A DNA stretch of 64,000 nucleotides from Brasilonema sp. UFV-L1 (GCF_012912105.1 NZ_QMEA01000063.1:23291-87290), one strand, 5' to 3'; positions 52,085 to 61,441 are shown, counted from the stretch's first letter. Made by a program: numbers and translations. The notes: a model not told the origin generated them from the letters alone.

Positions 52085-52785
52085 TGAACAAAGGTCGTCT
52101 TTACGGAATAGGAGTCGGTCCTGGCGATCCAGAACTTCTAACACTAAAAGCACTGCGGCTATTACGTTCTTGCCCAGTGGTGGCCTATCAATCTGCAGAC
52201 GATAAAGAAAGTATTGCTAGAGGTATTGTAGCCCAATATCTGCCTGGCAATCAAATCGAGCTACAGTATCATCTTCCCCGCGCTCTTGATCAGTATGCAG
52301 CACAACCGATTTATGATCAGGTTGTCATTCCTATAAAAGAACATCTTACCGCCGGACGGGATGTGGTGGTACTGTGTGAGGGTGATCCGTTGTTTTACGG
52401 CTCCTTCATGTATGTGTTTACACGACTATCTGACCAGTTTGAAACAGAAGTTGTGCCAGGAGTTTCTTCACCGATGGGGTGTGCTTCTGCACTAGGAGTA
52501 CCTCTGAGTTATCGTAACGATGTTTTTAGTGTACTACCAGCCCCCTTACCAGCCGAAGTTTTGGAAGCACAATTGTTAAATGCTGATGCTGCTGTCATTA
52601 TCAAGCTGCGACGGCATTTTACAAAAGTTCGTGATGTGTTGCATAAATTAGGACTGGCGTCACGGGCGCGTTACATTGAACGAGGGACGATGGCAAACCA
52701 GCGAGTTGTTTCCTTGGATGATATGGATCCATCCCAAGTGCCTTATTTTTCGATGATTTTGGTGCCCAGTAAAAGTCATTTATAA
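52081..52785 (+). CDS. cobI: Precorrin-2 C20-methyltransferase
   Basis: The 234-residue SAM-dependent tetrapyrrole methylase has RLYGIGVGPGDPELLTLKAL at the start, VVVLCEGDPLFYGSFMY for SAM binding and VVPGVSSPMGCASALG. It converts precorrin-2 to precorrin-3A, the substrate of CobG. The start overlaps the cobH stop by ATGA. It ends the operon, 37 bases before the Uma2 gene. Confidence 0.95.
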   Translation: MMNKGRLYGIGVGPGDPELLTLKALRLLRSCPVVAYQSADDKESIARGIVAQYLPGNQIELQYHLPRALDQYAAQPIYDQVVIPIKEHLTAGRDVVVLCEGDPLFYGSFMYVFTRLSDQFETEVVPGVSSPMGCASALGVPLSYRNDVFSVLPAPLPAEVLEAQLLNADAAVIIKLRRHFTKVRDVLHKLGLASRARYIERGTMANQRVVSLDDMDPSQVPYFSMILVPSKSHL

Positions 52786-52821
52786 GTGAGGTAGAAAACA
52801 GCAACAAAAGGAGGAAAATAG

Positions 52822-53520
52822 ATGACTCAAACCCTACGCAAACTAGTCACATTTCAAGAATTTGTGGAGTGGAAACCAGATGGAAAACGCTATGAACTGC
52901 ATGATGGGGTAATCGTTGAAATGTCGCAACCATTGGGAGATCATGAAGACATTGTTGGATTTTTAGCGGAAAAATTCACTTTAGAATATGTTCGCCTTAA
53001 TCTTCCCTATTCCATACCCAAAACAGCACTAGTTAAACCACCTGAAAGTGAATCAGGTTACTCACCAGATGTGTTGATACTAAATCGTCCTAATTTGGCA
53101 ACTGAACCACTTTGGAAAAAGGAATCTACTGTAACTCAAGGTGCATCAATTCCTCTGGTGGTTGAAGTTGTGAGTCAGTGCGTTGCGCGGGTTCCCCGCG
53201 TTGAAGCAACTGACGAACCCGTAAGGGTTAGTACCAATTGGCGTGATGATTACTACAAAAAATATGGTGAGTATTCAGGAATTGGAATTCCTGAATACTG
53301 GATTGTAGATTATCTTGCTCTTGGCGCTCATAAGTTCATTGGTAACCCCAAACAACCTACTATTTCTGTTTACTATTTGGTGGAAGGTGAATACCAAGTT
53401 ACCCAATTTAGGGGAGATGATGCGGAAGCCGCCACCTTCGGTGAACGCATCCAATCCCCAACATTTCCAGAACTTAGCTTAACTGGCCAACAAATTTTTC
53501 AAGCTGGGAGTCATTCTTGA
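52822..53520 (+). CDS. Uma2-family (DUF820) putative endonuclease with two in-frame repeat insertions
   Basis: The 232-residue protein of the large cyanobacterial Uma2 family has a PD-(D/E)xK-like fold (YELHDGVIVEMSQP, YSPDVLIL, PLVVEVVS, GIPEYWIVDY). After VVEVVS, where relatives continue directly with TNWRDDYYKKYGEY, 57 extra bases (53176-53232) add 19 residues (QCVARVPRV...). About 24 extra bases near 53422-53445 seem to add AEAATFGE before RIQSPTFPEL. The first insertion lies next to a catalytic glutamate, so activity may be impaired. A GGAGG site precedes the ATG. Confidence 0.88.
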   Translation: MTQTLRKLVTFQEFVEWKPDGKRYELHDGVIVEMSQPLGDHEDIVGFLAEKFTLEYVRLNLPYSIPKTALVKPPESESGYSPDVLILNRPNLATEPLWKKESTVTQGASIPLVVEVVSQCVARVPRVEATDEPVRVSTNWRDDYYKKYGEYSGIGIPEYWIVDYLALGAHKFIGNPKQPTISVYYLVEGEYQVTQFRGDDAEAATFGERIQSPTFPELSLTGQQIFQAGSHS

Positions 53521-53595
53521 GTTTAGTCACTCAGATATATAGCAATCCTATTTGAGTTGTGAGATTTGTTTTAACAAACCACAAAAGATATAAAC

Positions 53596-53697
53596 AGGAC
53601 TTACGCACAGACACGAAACAAACCGGGTTTCACAGACAGAGATTTATGGCTAAAACGACAATTTTTCGTAAAGAAACCCGGTTTCTGCGTAAGTCGT
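53596..53697. repeat. Second AGGACTTACGCA-type MITE-like element
   Basis: AGGACTTACGCA (53596-53607) and TGCGTAAGTCGT (53686-53697) are inverted ends like those of the 139-bp element at 25250-25388. The inside holds AAACCGGGTTTC and GAAACCCGGTTT as a second inverted pair. Flanking ATAAA occurs on both sides. It lies between convergent Uma2 and GST genes; 53698-53845 shows nothing else. Confidence 0.6.
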
Positions 53698-53845
53698 AAT
53701 AAAGAACAGGAAGAGAAATTCTCGCAAATGATTTTGGACTGCTATAGCACTTTGTATTTCTATCGTTAAATGCCCAGTCTTTTCTATGCAACTCACTAGT
53801 TTGATAGAAAAGACTGAGCGGTCTGTAAATGAACAAAAAAATTGT

Positions 53846-54655
53846 TTAATGATTTCTATCGTGATAAAGACGTAGTGCAAAAGCTCCCGCTGGGGTTTCA
53901 CGGAATTTTTTGATCTCAGATATCAATTTGGATGGCAATTCCTCCAAGCTAGCAGAACTCATTGGATGTTCTGGCGGTCTAACAACGGGAGCAGCAAGCG
54001 CCGCAAAGGTGAGATCAGCAGCAGAAAAGTTGTTTCCAACTAAATAAGTACGTCCATCTGCTAATAATTCGCTCACTTGCTCAAAAATACTGTTGATTTG
54101 TTCGTAAGCTTGTGCAGAAGATTCTGGGGTTATATTTAGTTTCTGCTGAACAATTGAACGGACTGTAGGAAAAACGACTGGAAATAATGCCCGTTCAATA
54201 AAGGGCACACCATTAGACCATATACGTTTCATCAACTTAGAATTATTCATGAAATGAAAATAAGCCCAACGTCGTGTAGCAGGTCCAAGCTGCTCGTCAA
54301 ATAAATCTTCTAGTTGTTCTACTTGTTGGCGTGAGTCAGAGTCAGTGGAGTATAACTTGGCGTTATCAGGGGCAAGTTTGTCCAAGTATTGTAAGATATC
54401 AGTTGAATCTGTTAAAGCACCATCTTCAATGATCATAACAGGAGTTGATTTTCCACCAACTCGACCTGTTGCTAATAGATGAAATGGTGGCATATGAGGT
54501 TCTTCAATGTAAGGAAGTTTCAGTTTAGTGAGTGCCCATCTTACTTTTTCACAATAATGACTGATAGGGAGTGTAATCAGACGAAAGGGTTTTTTGTTAC
54601 TAGTCAGGGTATGAGACAACATATTGATATTGGATTGGTTATTTTCTGTGTTCAT
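53846..54655 (-). CDS. Glutathione S-transferase family protein (last gene of the TetR-linked operon)
   Basis: The ~269-residue protein has a thioredoxin-fold N-terminus (RLITLPISHYCEKVRWALTKLKLPY with a conserved cysteine, GKSTPVMI, DSTDILQYLD) and a helical C-terminal domain (YLVGNNFSAADLTFAALAAPV). I use the ATG at 54655, which overlaps the panB stop as ATGA; a start at 54673 is possible. It resembles larger GSTs of membrane-associated type. The substrate is unknown. Confidence 0.85.
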   Translation of the reverse strand: MNTENNQSNINMLSHTLTSNKKPFRLITLPISHYCEKVRWALTKLKLPYIEEPHMPPFHLLATGRVGGKSTPVMIIEDGALTDSTDILQYLDKLAPDNAKLYSTDSDSRQQVEQLEDLFDEQLGPATRRWAYFHFMNNSKLMKRIWSNGVPFIERALFPVVFPTVRSIVQQKLNITPESSAQAYEQINSIFEQVSELLADGRTYLVGNNFSAADLTFAALAAPVVRPPEHPMSSASLEELPSKLISEIKKFRETPAGAFALRLYHDRNH

Positions 54656-55476
54656 AAACTTTGCTTTACCCATTGAATGAGATTTTGTAATTCTTCTTGC
54701 AGCATGTGTCTAACATTCTCTTCTGATGGAAATATCTTTTGCTCAACTTCTTTTTTGTACTGTTCTATTGCTTGAACAGTCAGAGTTTGATAATCCTGAT
54801 ATTTTTTTGCCAGTCTCAGTTGACGAGGTGTGATTCCTAAAATGTCGTTAACAATGAGAACTTGTCCATCAGTAAACCGACCTGAACCAATACCAATCGT
54901 AGGTATTTTTACCTTGGAAGTGATGATTTGACCTAGCTCTTCAGGAATCAGTTCAAGTAAGAGTACAGATATTCCAATTCTTTCTAGAGTGAGCGCACCT
55001 TCAATTAATTCTTTAGCTTGTTCAAAACTTTTTCCTTGTACTTTCTTCTCTTGTTGAGTTTGTGGAAGCAAGCCAAGATGACCGCACACTTTTATATCAT
55101 TTTCAATCAGATGCTTGACAATTTCTTCTCGAACACCTTCTAACTTAATAATGTCCGCTCCACTTGCTGAAAGTTTTTTGGCATTTTCTAAAGCTTGCTT
55201 TGGAGTTTCATAAGAAGCATAGGGCAAATCAGCAAGAATATATGCTTCCGATACTCCTCGTCGAACAGCTTTGAGATGATGGACTATATCATCCATCGTG
55301 ACTTCCTGCTCACTGTCGTAACCTAAGATATTTGTTCCTACGCTGTCACCAACAAAAATGACATCTACCCCAGCTCTATCTTGCAACAGCGCTGTAGGAT
55401 AGTCATACGCTGTAAGCGCTACTATTTTCTGATGATTTTGTTTTTTGGCGAGCAAGTAAGCTGAGTCTTTTTTCAT
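54652..55476 (-). CDS. panB: Ketopantoate hydroxymethyltransferase-like protein (PanB family)
   Basis: The 274-residue protein from ATG 55476 has PanB motifs: KIVALTAYDYPTALL, IFVGDSVGTNILGYDS, VTMDDIVHHLKAVRRG, DIIKLEGV, CGHLGLLPQ and IPTIGIGSGRFTDGQVLIVND. PanB makes ketopantoate from ketoisovalerate using methylene-tetrahydrofolate. The GHLGL segment is shortened (TQQEKKVQGKS) compared with housekeeping PanB. It sits in a TetR/SDR/GST operon without panC, so it may be a second copy with a specialised role. Start and stop both overlap their neighbours by ATGA. Confidence 0.85.
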   Translation of the reverse strand: MKKDSAYLLAKKQNHQKIVALTAYDYPTALLQDRAGVDVIFVGDSVGTNILGYDSEQEVTMDDIVHHLKAVRRGVSEAYILADLPYASYETPKQALENAKKLSASGADIIKLEGVREEIVKHLIENDIKVCGHLGLLPQTQQEKKVQGKSFEQAKELIEGALTLERIGISVLLLELIPEELGQIITSKVKIPTIGIGSGRFTDGQVLIVNDILGITPRQLRLAKKYQDYQTLTVQAIEQYKKEVEQKIFPSEENVRHMLQEELQNLIQWVKQSL

Positions 55477-56307
55477 AAGAAACTCTTTTGGTTTAATTGT
55501 GCCTGAGCTATCTCCCATTCTGTACTTCCCACGAAAATAGTTGCTCCACTTTCCAATTGAGTATTTGCAGCACAATCAACAATAGCGTGGGCAAAGTCTT
55601 CAACGCTAGGGAGAGAACCTGCCTGTTTGCGACGGGACTCTATCATACCAGGGTTATGCCGTTGCATGAGTTTTGGGGTGATAGTGCCTTCAATTAGGTC
55701 GCCACTGACTACTAGCAGTTTAATACCTCTGGTCGCCAGTTCCGCTATACGAGATCGCACAGCCTCCTCGCCAGCTTTTTTGCTCTGTGCCACTGGCTCG
55801 TATACTATCGGAGAAACAGGCTTCTGCCCGTAAAAGTGTGCAAGGTGACTAGTCACAAAAATAATGCGTCCACCTCTTGGCATTAGTGGCAACGATCGGT
55901 CAACGGCACGGACTTGGGCTACATGGTTGAGTTGCATAGCATAGTCAATTGCTTTATCTTTTTCCAATCCTCCCTCCGGGTTCACCAGATACCTGCGGAG
56001 GGAGACCCTCCCGCAGTACTGGTTCACCACTCGCGTTCAGGATAAGCAGATCAAGGCGTGCAAACTTCTCCTCTACAAGCTTTATCATTTTCTTCATATC
56101 GCTTTCACTGGTCATGTCAGCTTGAGCCACCAGGGCACGGCGACCAATGGAACGTATTGTATTGGCGACTTCAAGAGCACGTGAACTTTTGCTGTGGTAG
56201 TTAATGACTACATCGGCACCACGTTCAGCTAATATGCGGGCGACGCTTGCGCCTACACCTCGTGATCCTCCCGTCACCAACGCCACCTGACCACAAAAAT
56301 CACTCAT
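55473..56307 (-). pseudogene. SDR-family oxidoreductase gene interrupted by a ~55-bp repeat insertion
   Basis: The first part (from 56307) encodes a Rossmann start, VALVTGGSRGVGASVA, through LDLLILNASG. The second part resumes in another frame at GLEKDKAIDYAMQLNHVAQV and runs to SFL, which overlaps panB. Between them lies about 55 bases (about 55971-56026) with the palindrome CTGCGGAGGGAGACCCTCCC. Removing the insertion restores one ~260-residue SDR frame. The usual YxxxK is also altered (YEPVAQSKKAG). It is probably non-functional, though it still carries the operon's 5' end. Confidence 0.8.
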
Positions 56308-56352
56308 TGCTTTCCTCTCATTGAACTATGATTTTTCACTCCGTCTTTTTTC

Positions 56353-56366
56353 AGACTGAACGGTCT
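56353..56366. promoter_or_regulatory. Candidate TetR operator upstream of the SDR-panB-GST operon
   Basis: AGACTGAACGGTCT is an imperfect palindrome 46 bases before the SDR start. It shares 10 of 13 positions with the site upstream of the tetR gene. Both fit AGACYRAWCGGTC, a layout common for TetR/AcrR family operators. Confidence 0.5.
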
Positions 56367-56404
56367 TTTTTTGAGCCAACGAAACTCAAGCAAGTTTACT
56401 TGCT

Positions 56405-56998
56405 TTAAATGCGCAATTGACTGTTGAGGTAATTAGTCAAATGATTGATTGCTCGCTCAAGATGAATTGAATCTCCATAAAGCTTGCTCATCATTGCAGC
56501 TCCTTCAAGTGTGGAAATAATAATGGTGGTCACTTCATCTGCATCAACTGTTGAGTGAATTTCACCTTTTTCTATTCCTTTTTGGATAATTCGATAAAAA
56601 AGCTGACGCCAAGAGTTCATCGCTTGTTGAGTGCGTTTACGCAAAATAGGATGAGCGTCATCACTCTCAACAGCAGTATTCAGAAGGGGACACCCTCCCT
56701 TGATGATTGGGTGATTTATATTGCTGTTAAATACATCAAAGATAGCTTGCAGGCGCTCAACTGCATGACGCTTGGTTCGGATTGCGGCTAAATAATGCTG
56801 TCTCAGTTGGGCGATCGCAAAGTCAAAAGCTTGCAGTGCTAGTTCATCTTTGCTTTTGAAGTGGTTGTATATCCCTCCTTTCTGCAATCCTGTGACACGC
56901 ATAATGTCTGAAATAGAAGAGCCAGCATACCCCTGTTGATTAAACAGTTCGGCTGCTTGTTGAAGAATTTTCTCTTTTGTTTCTTCGCCTTTAGACAT
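56405..56998 (-). CDS. TetR/AcrR-family transcriptional regulator
   Basis: From ATG 56998 the ~197-residue regulator has an N-terminal helix-turn-helix: EKILQQAAELFNQQGYAGSSISDIMRVTGLQKGGIYNHFKSKDEL. A ligand-binding helical domain follows with GGCPLLNTAVESDD, typical of the NemR/AcuR-like group that often responds to reactive electrophiles. A longer start at 57058 is unlikely. It is in the same orientation as, and 98 bases upstream of, the SDR-panB-GST operon, and probably represses it and itself. Confidence 0.92.
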   Translation of the reverse strand: MSKGEETKEKILQQAAELFNQQGYAGSSISDIMRVTGLQKGGIYNHFKSKDELALQAFDFAIAQLRQHYLAAIRTKRHAVERLQAIFDVFNSNINHPIIKGGCPLLNTAVESDDAHPILRKRTQQAMNSWRQLFYRIIQKGIEKGEIHSTVDADEVTTIIISTLEGAAMMSKLYGDSIHLERAINHLTNYLNSQLRI

Positions 56999-57010
56999 GT
57001 ACGTGTTTCC

Positions 57011-57023
57011 GACCGATTGGTCT
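57011..57023. promoter_or_regulatory. Candidate TetR autoregulatory operator
   Basis: GACCGATTGGTCT (minus strand AGACCAATCGGTC) lies 13 bases upstream of the tetR start codon and contains the palindrome GACC-GATT-GGTC. It matches the operator upstream of the SDR gene at 10 of 13 positions. Confidence 0.55.
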
Positions 57024-57236
57024 ACTTCACTATAAATGGAAATATTGTTTTTAGTCAAGCCCAGATGTAGAGACTGCTGACTGTCTTGTAGTTGCGCAAA
57101 GAGCGCAACTACAAGTTTTATCCCGTTATTTTATTAAGCACACAGAGTCAGGATTTGTTCAACAACCTGAGGATTAACGTCCTGGTGTTCGCCCAAAGCT
57201 ACATAAGTCAGATATTGAGTACCAATCAGCGAAGAG

Positions 57237-57539
57237 ATGCCGATTATTCGTCGCTTCTGGCGGGTTATCTTCGGTAGAAGAATTGATGTCAATCCCAAAC
57301 TCGTGATTCCAGATTTAAGAGGAATTCGACAAGCAATAACTTATGGTTTTGGCTTTAGCATGCTTCCTGATTATCTGTGTCAGGAATGGGTACAGACAAA
57401 TCAATTAACGCTAATTCTTAAACCTGCAAAGTCTGTCACCAATCACATCTGGCTTGCTTTCAGAAAATCTGAAAGACAAGCGCAGAAAATCAAGATGATG
57501 TTGGGTATATTTCGTAGTGACAACAGTTTTTATAGTTAA
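57237..57539 (+). pseudogene. C-terminal fragment of a LysR-type regulator
   Basis: The ~100 codons resemble the end of a LysR effector domain: NPKLVIPDLRGIRQAITYGFGFSMLPDYLCQEWV and NHIWLAFRKSERQAQK. No helix-turn-helix or first half of the effector domain is found upstream, only diverged sequence (57120-57236). It is presumed non-functional. Confidence 0.7.
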
Positions 57540-57639
57540 AAAAGTTTAATGATGGTAATATCAGTGCTTCAGCTGTTAACTACAACAGACAATTGTTGCT
57601 AATATGAGTGAGTCACAATGATACAGGGGAAATTGAAAG

Positions 57640-57849
57640 ATGGAAGTCAGTGCGCGTAATGCTTTTAAAGCTACTGTGAAAAAAGTCGTCGAAGGAGCTG
57701 TTAACAACGAGGTAATATTGGAAATTGCTCCAGGAGTAGAGGTGACTTCAATCATCACTAAGTCCTCAGTGGAAAAGCTTCAACTGACTGAAGGTAAGAA
57801 GGCATACGCCATTATTAAATCTTCAGATGTGATGGTTGCCGTTGATTAA
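57640..57849 (+). CDS. Mop/TOBE-domain molybdopterin- or molybdate-binding protein
   Basis: The 69-residue protein is a single Mop domain: SARNAFKATVKKVVEGAVNNEVILEIAPG, then TSIITKSSVEKLQLTEGKKAYAIIKSSDVMVAVD. Such molbindins store molybdate or tungstate in the cytoplasm as oligomers. It stands alone, close to the tRNA gene. Confidence 0.92.
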   Translation: MEVSARNAFKATVKKVVEGAVNNEVILEIAPGVEVTSIITKSSVEKLQLTEGKKAYAIIKSSDVMVAVD

Positions 57850-57966
57850 AATTTCTATTTAATAAAATTCTGAATAATTCAGAGACGACAGTAGAAACTT
57901 CCAAAGCCCTCTCTACAATGAGGGTTTTATCTACGAATATATCATTTGGCAATCGACAAGAGTCAA

Positions 57967-58037
57967 GCGGGTAATGGGACTCGAACCCACGGCATTCAGC
58001 TTGGGAAGCTGACGTTCTACCACTGAACTACACCCGC
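57967..58037 (-). tRNA. tRNA-Gly (anticodon CCC)
   Basis: The minus strand folds into a standard 71-nt cloverleaf: acceptor GCGGGTG with TACCCGC, D arm TTCAGTGGTAGAAC, anticodon stem TCAGC/GCTGA with loop TTCCCAA (anticodon CCC) and T arm GTGGGTTCGAGTCCCAT. The CCA end is not encoded. Confidence 0.95.
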
Positions 58038-59362
58038 AAGTCAGGTAAGCACCCTCGGATAAGCTGTTCGCGTACAACTGTACTATCGAGAGTGTTAGGG
58101 TTTGCGCAGCGCCCCTCCAGGGGCGCTTCGTGCCGTAGGCTGGGAAAGGATTTGACGGTTTTTTTCAAAGTCAAAAAATGCATTTTCTAAGCGCAACAAA
58201 CAGCTTAATGCTAATCTTAGCAAATATTTCGACCAAAGATGGTTAGAAACTTCCAAAAAATAAATTATCCAAAAGAATTCAAAAAAAGCATCCACTTGAT
58301 AATAATAATCATTGAGAGAGGAGAGAGAAAGGGTTGCTAACGGCAACCTTTTCTCGGTTCAAAAAATCATAAAAAGTCTGCACGCAGAAACTTTCTTTCT
58401 GATGCAATCTTAAAGAGTTAGTATCGTTAATTATACTGGTCTCAAACTTTTGTAACTATCGTACGTCCTTGTAAATTCTCAAAAGGTTTTGCTTAGAGAA
58501 TTTGAGGTGTTTATTCCGGTTTTTTTAAAATACCATAGATTTGTCCTTAAATGCACACTTGACATAGATATATCATGTATTAACTGATACTTTTAATCCA
58601 GACAACTCTTGGTGGTACATACTTGGACATTTTTCTATTTTTAAGCTACATCTAATTATACAAACGATGTCTGGCTTATTCGGGAAATGTCTAAGTTTTT
58701 GTGCTTCTAGTAATTACTCTCGTAATGACATTTGTATAGTACATTTGCACTGAAAATACGGTGCGGAGCCGGAGCCTCCGGAGCTTTGGTCGAAGTTTTA
58801 ATCTCACGTTTTTTAGCATGGGTTGCCTTCTGCCTTCATGAAGACTTCCGCACCAAAACGAGTAAACACGGGCACACCTCTAATTCTGAAAAATTTTTCT
58901 CACCCACAGTTATACCTGCATTTTCTCAAACACTTTTAGGCAGTTTTGCTTAAGAAAGCTTACAATTAATTACTGTATATTAACTATGACGTATCTTTTG
59001 TGTTGCTAGCTGTAATATTTTCAAATTTATCTTTCAAATTGATTAGTGACTATTGTCACGATTTTGCCAAAGCAGGAACAAGTTACTTAATTGAGTGATG
59101 CTAAGGTAACAACAAAACTGTACTACTACTGATTAGTAGTCTGGAACCATACACAACTTATGAAGGCAGGTTAGTATTTTGCTAAATTCATAAAAATTTC
59201 CTATCTCTTGCATATAAGCGCTGTTAGTAGATATGTTGAGACTATGAACAGCTACAAGCAGTAATTTGCCTTTTTTTCAGTGCTTCAACGGTCACCAAAT
59301 TATGCAAATTTGAGATAAACCAATAATAAATAATGATTTGGTATGTAACTGAGTCACTAATT
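58038..59362. other. 1.3-kb region without a recognised gene
   Basis: Contains a GC-rich dispersed repeat (GTTTGCGCAGCGCCCCTCC, near 58100), a 13-base hairpin with one wobble (58325-58337 with 58343-58355) and a second GC-rich repeat near 58760 (GCGGAGCCGGAGCCTCCGG). A 73-codon frame at 58732-58953 runs through that repeat and is not a credible gene. The last 300 bases are the AT-rich leader of the HD-domain gene. Confidence 0.5.
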
Positions 59363-60238
59363 ATGTTTAATGCCACTGAAATTTTGATTAATGCGTTTGT
59401 AGCTCAAATTCGCGAAGGCTACCGTCGCACCTACGGCGGCTTAAAAAAAGATTACCAGGACATTATAGCTTGGGCAGGTAACATGGCGTTGGAAAATATC
59501 GCCAATAGTGACGCTCTTTATCATAACGTAGAACATTCTATCCTAGTAACTTTGGTTGGACAAGAAATTTTACGCGGTAAACATATTCGTGAAGGAGGTG
59601 TTTCTTGTGAAGACTGGTTGCATTTTATTATATCCTTAGTGTGTCATGATATTGGTTATGTCAAAGGAGTTTGCCGACAAGACCAAGAGAACGAAGGTTT
59701 GTACGCCTCCGGTAAAGATGGAAACATGATTTCTCTGATTCCTGGAGCTTCTGATGCTAGTCTCACACCATATCATGTAGATCGGGCAAAGCTTTTTATT
59801 GATGAGCGTTTTGGCGGTCACAAATTGATAGACTCAGAAGTGATTAAGAGCAATATTGAATTGACTCGGTTTCCAGTACCAGCACAAGACGACCACCAAA
59901 ATACAAATAATTTTGCAGGTTTAGTGCGTGCTGCCGATTTAATTGGACAATTGAGCGACCCACGTTACCTAAACAAGATTACCTCTTTGTTTTACGAATT
60001 TGAAGAGACTGGAATGAATAAGGTATTGGGTTATCAAAACCCTGGTGATTTACGCAAGAACTATGCCAAGTTCTACTGGAATGTTGTTTCTCTCTATATC
60101 AAGGATGGATTACGCTACCTTTCGCTCACACAACAAGGAAAGCAGATTGTTGCTAATCTCTACTCAAATGTGTTTGTTGTAGAACACGAAAAACTTCAAG
60201 AAGAACCTTTATATCTTGTTGAAAAACTCCGTGCTTAG
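59363..60238 (+). CDS. HD-domain phosphohydrolase-like protein
   Basis: The ~291-residue protein has a metal-binding HD pattern: YHNVEHSILVTLVG, then SLVCHDIGYVKGV, and later a conserved D in RAADLIGQLSDPRY. It is probably a metal-dependent phosphohydrolase acting on nucleotides or cyclic nucleotides; substrate unknown. The ATG at 59363 is preferred over 59333 because the extra residues are not conserved-looking. The permease gene follows on the same strand after 84 AT-rich bases. Confidence 0.85.
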   Translation: MFNATEILINAFVAQIREGYRRTYGGLKKDYQDIIAWAGNMALENIANSDALYHNVEHSILVTLVGQEILRGKHIREGGVSCEDWLHFIISLVCHDIGYVKGVCRQDQENEGLYASGKDGNMISLIPGASDASLTPYHVDRAKLFIDERFGGHKLIDSEVIKSNIELTRFPVPAQDDHQNTNNFAGLVRAADLIGQLSDPRYLNKITSLFYEFEETGMNKVLGYQNPGDLRKNYAKFYWNVVSLYIKDGLRYLSLTQQGKQIVANLYSNVFVVEHEKLQEEPLYLVEKLRA

Positions 60239-60322
60239 AAGTTATAAATTATAAATAACTAAAAAAGTTTCAGAATTTATAATTTATAATTCATCACTTA
60301 TAACTCATAACTCGCAACTATT

Positions 60323-61441
60323 ATGAATTGGTGGCATCGATTAAAGAAAAATTCTTTGGCAAGATTTGGGGCAATTTTACTCTTGGTTTTCTATGTGGCA
60401 GTCATTTGGGCTGATTTTGTCGCCCCTTATAACCCTTACACCTCACAAGCTAATGGTTCTCTACTACCACCAACTCGTGTTTACTGGGTTTCTAAACAAT
60501 CAGGGCAATTTATTGGTCCTCATATTTATCCAACAATTCAGGGAGACACGAATTTAAAAACGGGCGATCGCCAAATCATCGTAGACTTTAAAAAGCCCTC
60601 TCCCCTAAGACTATTTGTCAAAGGACCTGAGTATCGTCTGTTTCAGCTGAATTTACCATTACCCCCAAAATGGGACGAGGTAGAAATATTTGGTGGTATC
60701 CCGCTAAATATACATTTGTTTGGTGCTGTTGGTGAGGCAAAGTTTAACCTTTTAGGTACAGATGACCAAGGTCGAGATCAACTCAGTCGCCTGCTGCATG
60801 GTGGTCGAATAAGTCTATTTATCGGTATTATTGGAGTTGCCCTGACTTTTCCCTTAGGAATGTTGATTGGAGGAATTTCTGGCTATTTCGGTGGCTGGAC
60901 TGATAGTGTGATTATGCGCTTAAGCGAAGTGCTCATGACTTTTCCGAGTATTTATCTTTTGGTTACCTTAGGTGCTGTCCTACCGCCAGGGTTATCTAGT
61001 ACAGAACGCTTCTTGCTGATTGTTGTAATTACTTCGTTTATCAGTTGGGCTGGATTAGCACGAGTCATTCGCGGACAAGTCCTCTCTATTAAAGAGAGAG
61101 AATACGTCCAAGCTGCAAAAGCAATGGGTGGCAATCCACTTTACATTATTGTTCGTCACGTGTTACCACAAACCGCCACTTATATTATTATTTCTGCTAC
61201 ACTCGCTGTTCCTAGCTTTATTGCAGCAGAGGCAGTACTCAGTCTTATCGGGTTAGGAATTCAACAACCGGATCCTTCATGGGGTAATATGTTATCTGTT
61301 GCAACTAACGCTTCTATTTTGGTGTTGCAACCTTGGCTAATTTGGCCTCCAGCTATGTTGATTATTCTGACAGTGTTAGCTTTTAACTTGCTAGGTGACG
61401 GGCTAAGGGATGCTTTAGATCCCCGTAGTTTGCAGAGATAG
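60323..61441 (+). CDS. ABC transporter permease, DppC/OppC type
   Basis: The 372-residue inner-membrane permease has one N-terminal segment (~15-35) and a periplasmic stretch of ~110 residues. The core binding-protein-dependent transport fold follows, with LGTDDQGRDQLSRLLHGGRISL and the EAA loop EYVQAAKAMGGNPLYIIVRHVLP. The end is QPDPSWGNML...LLGDGLRDALDPR. The family imports peptides, nickel or opines. The periplasmic insert between the first and second segments is longer than in E. coli DppC. Partner genes are not adjacent. Confidence 0.93.
   Translation: MNWWHRLKKNSLARFGAILLLVFYVAVIWADFVAPYNPYTSQANGSLLPPTRVYWVSKQSGQFIGPHIYPTIQGDTNLKTGDRQIIVDFKKPSPLRLFVKGPEYRLFQLNLPLPPKWDEVEIFGGIPLNIHLFGAVGEAKFNLLGTDDQGRDQLSRLLHGGRISLFIGIIGVALTFPLGMLIGGISGYFGGWTDSVIMRLSEVLMTFPSIYLLVTLGAVLPPGLSSTERFLLIVVITSFISWAGLARVIRGQVLSIKEREYVQAAKAMGGNPLYIIVRHVLPQTATYIIISATLAVPSFIAAEAVLSLIGLGIQQPDPSWGNMLSVATNASILVLQPWLIWPPAMLIILTVLAFNLLGDGLRDALDPRSLQR

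Noticed and set aside
58732..58953. 73-codon plus-strand frame
   Set aside because: It runs through a GC-rich dispersed repeat, has no ribosome-binding site and no recognisable protein pattern.
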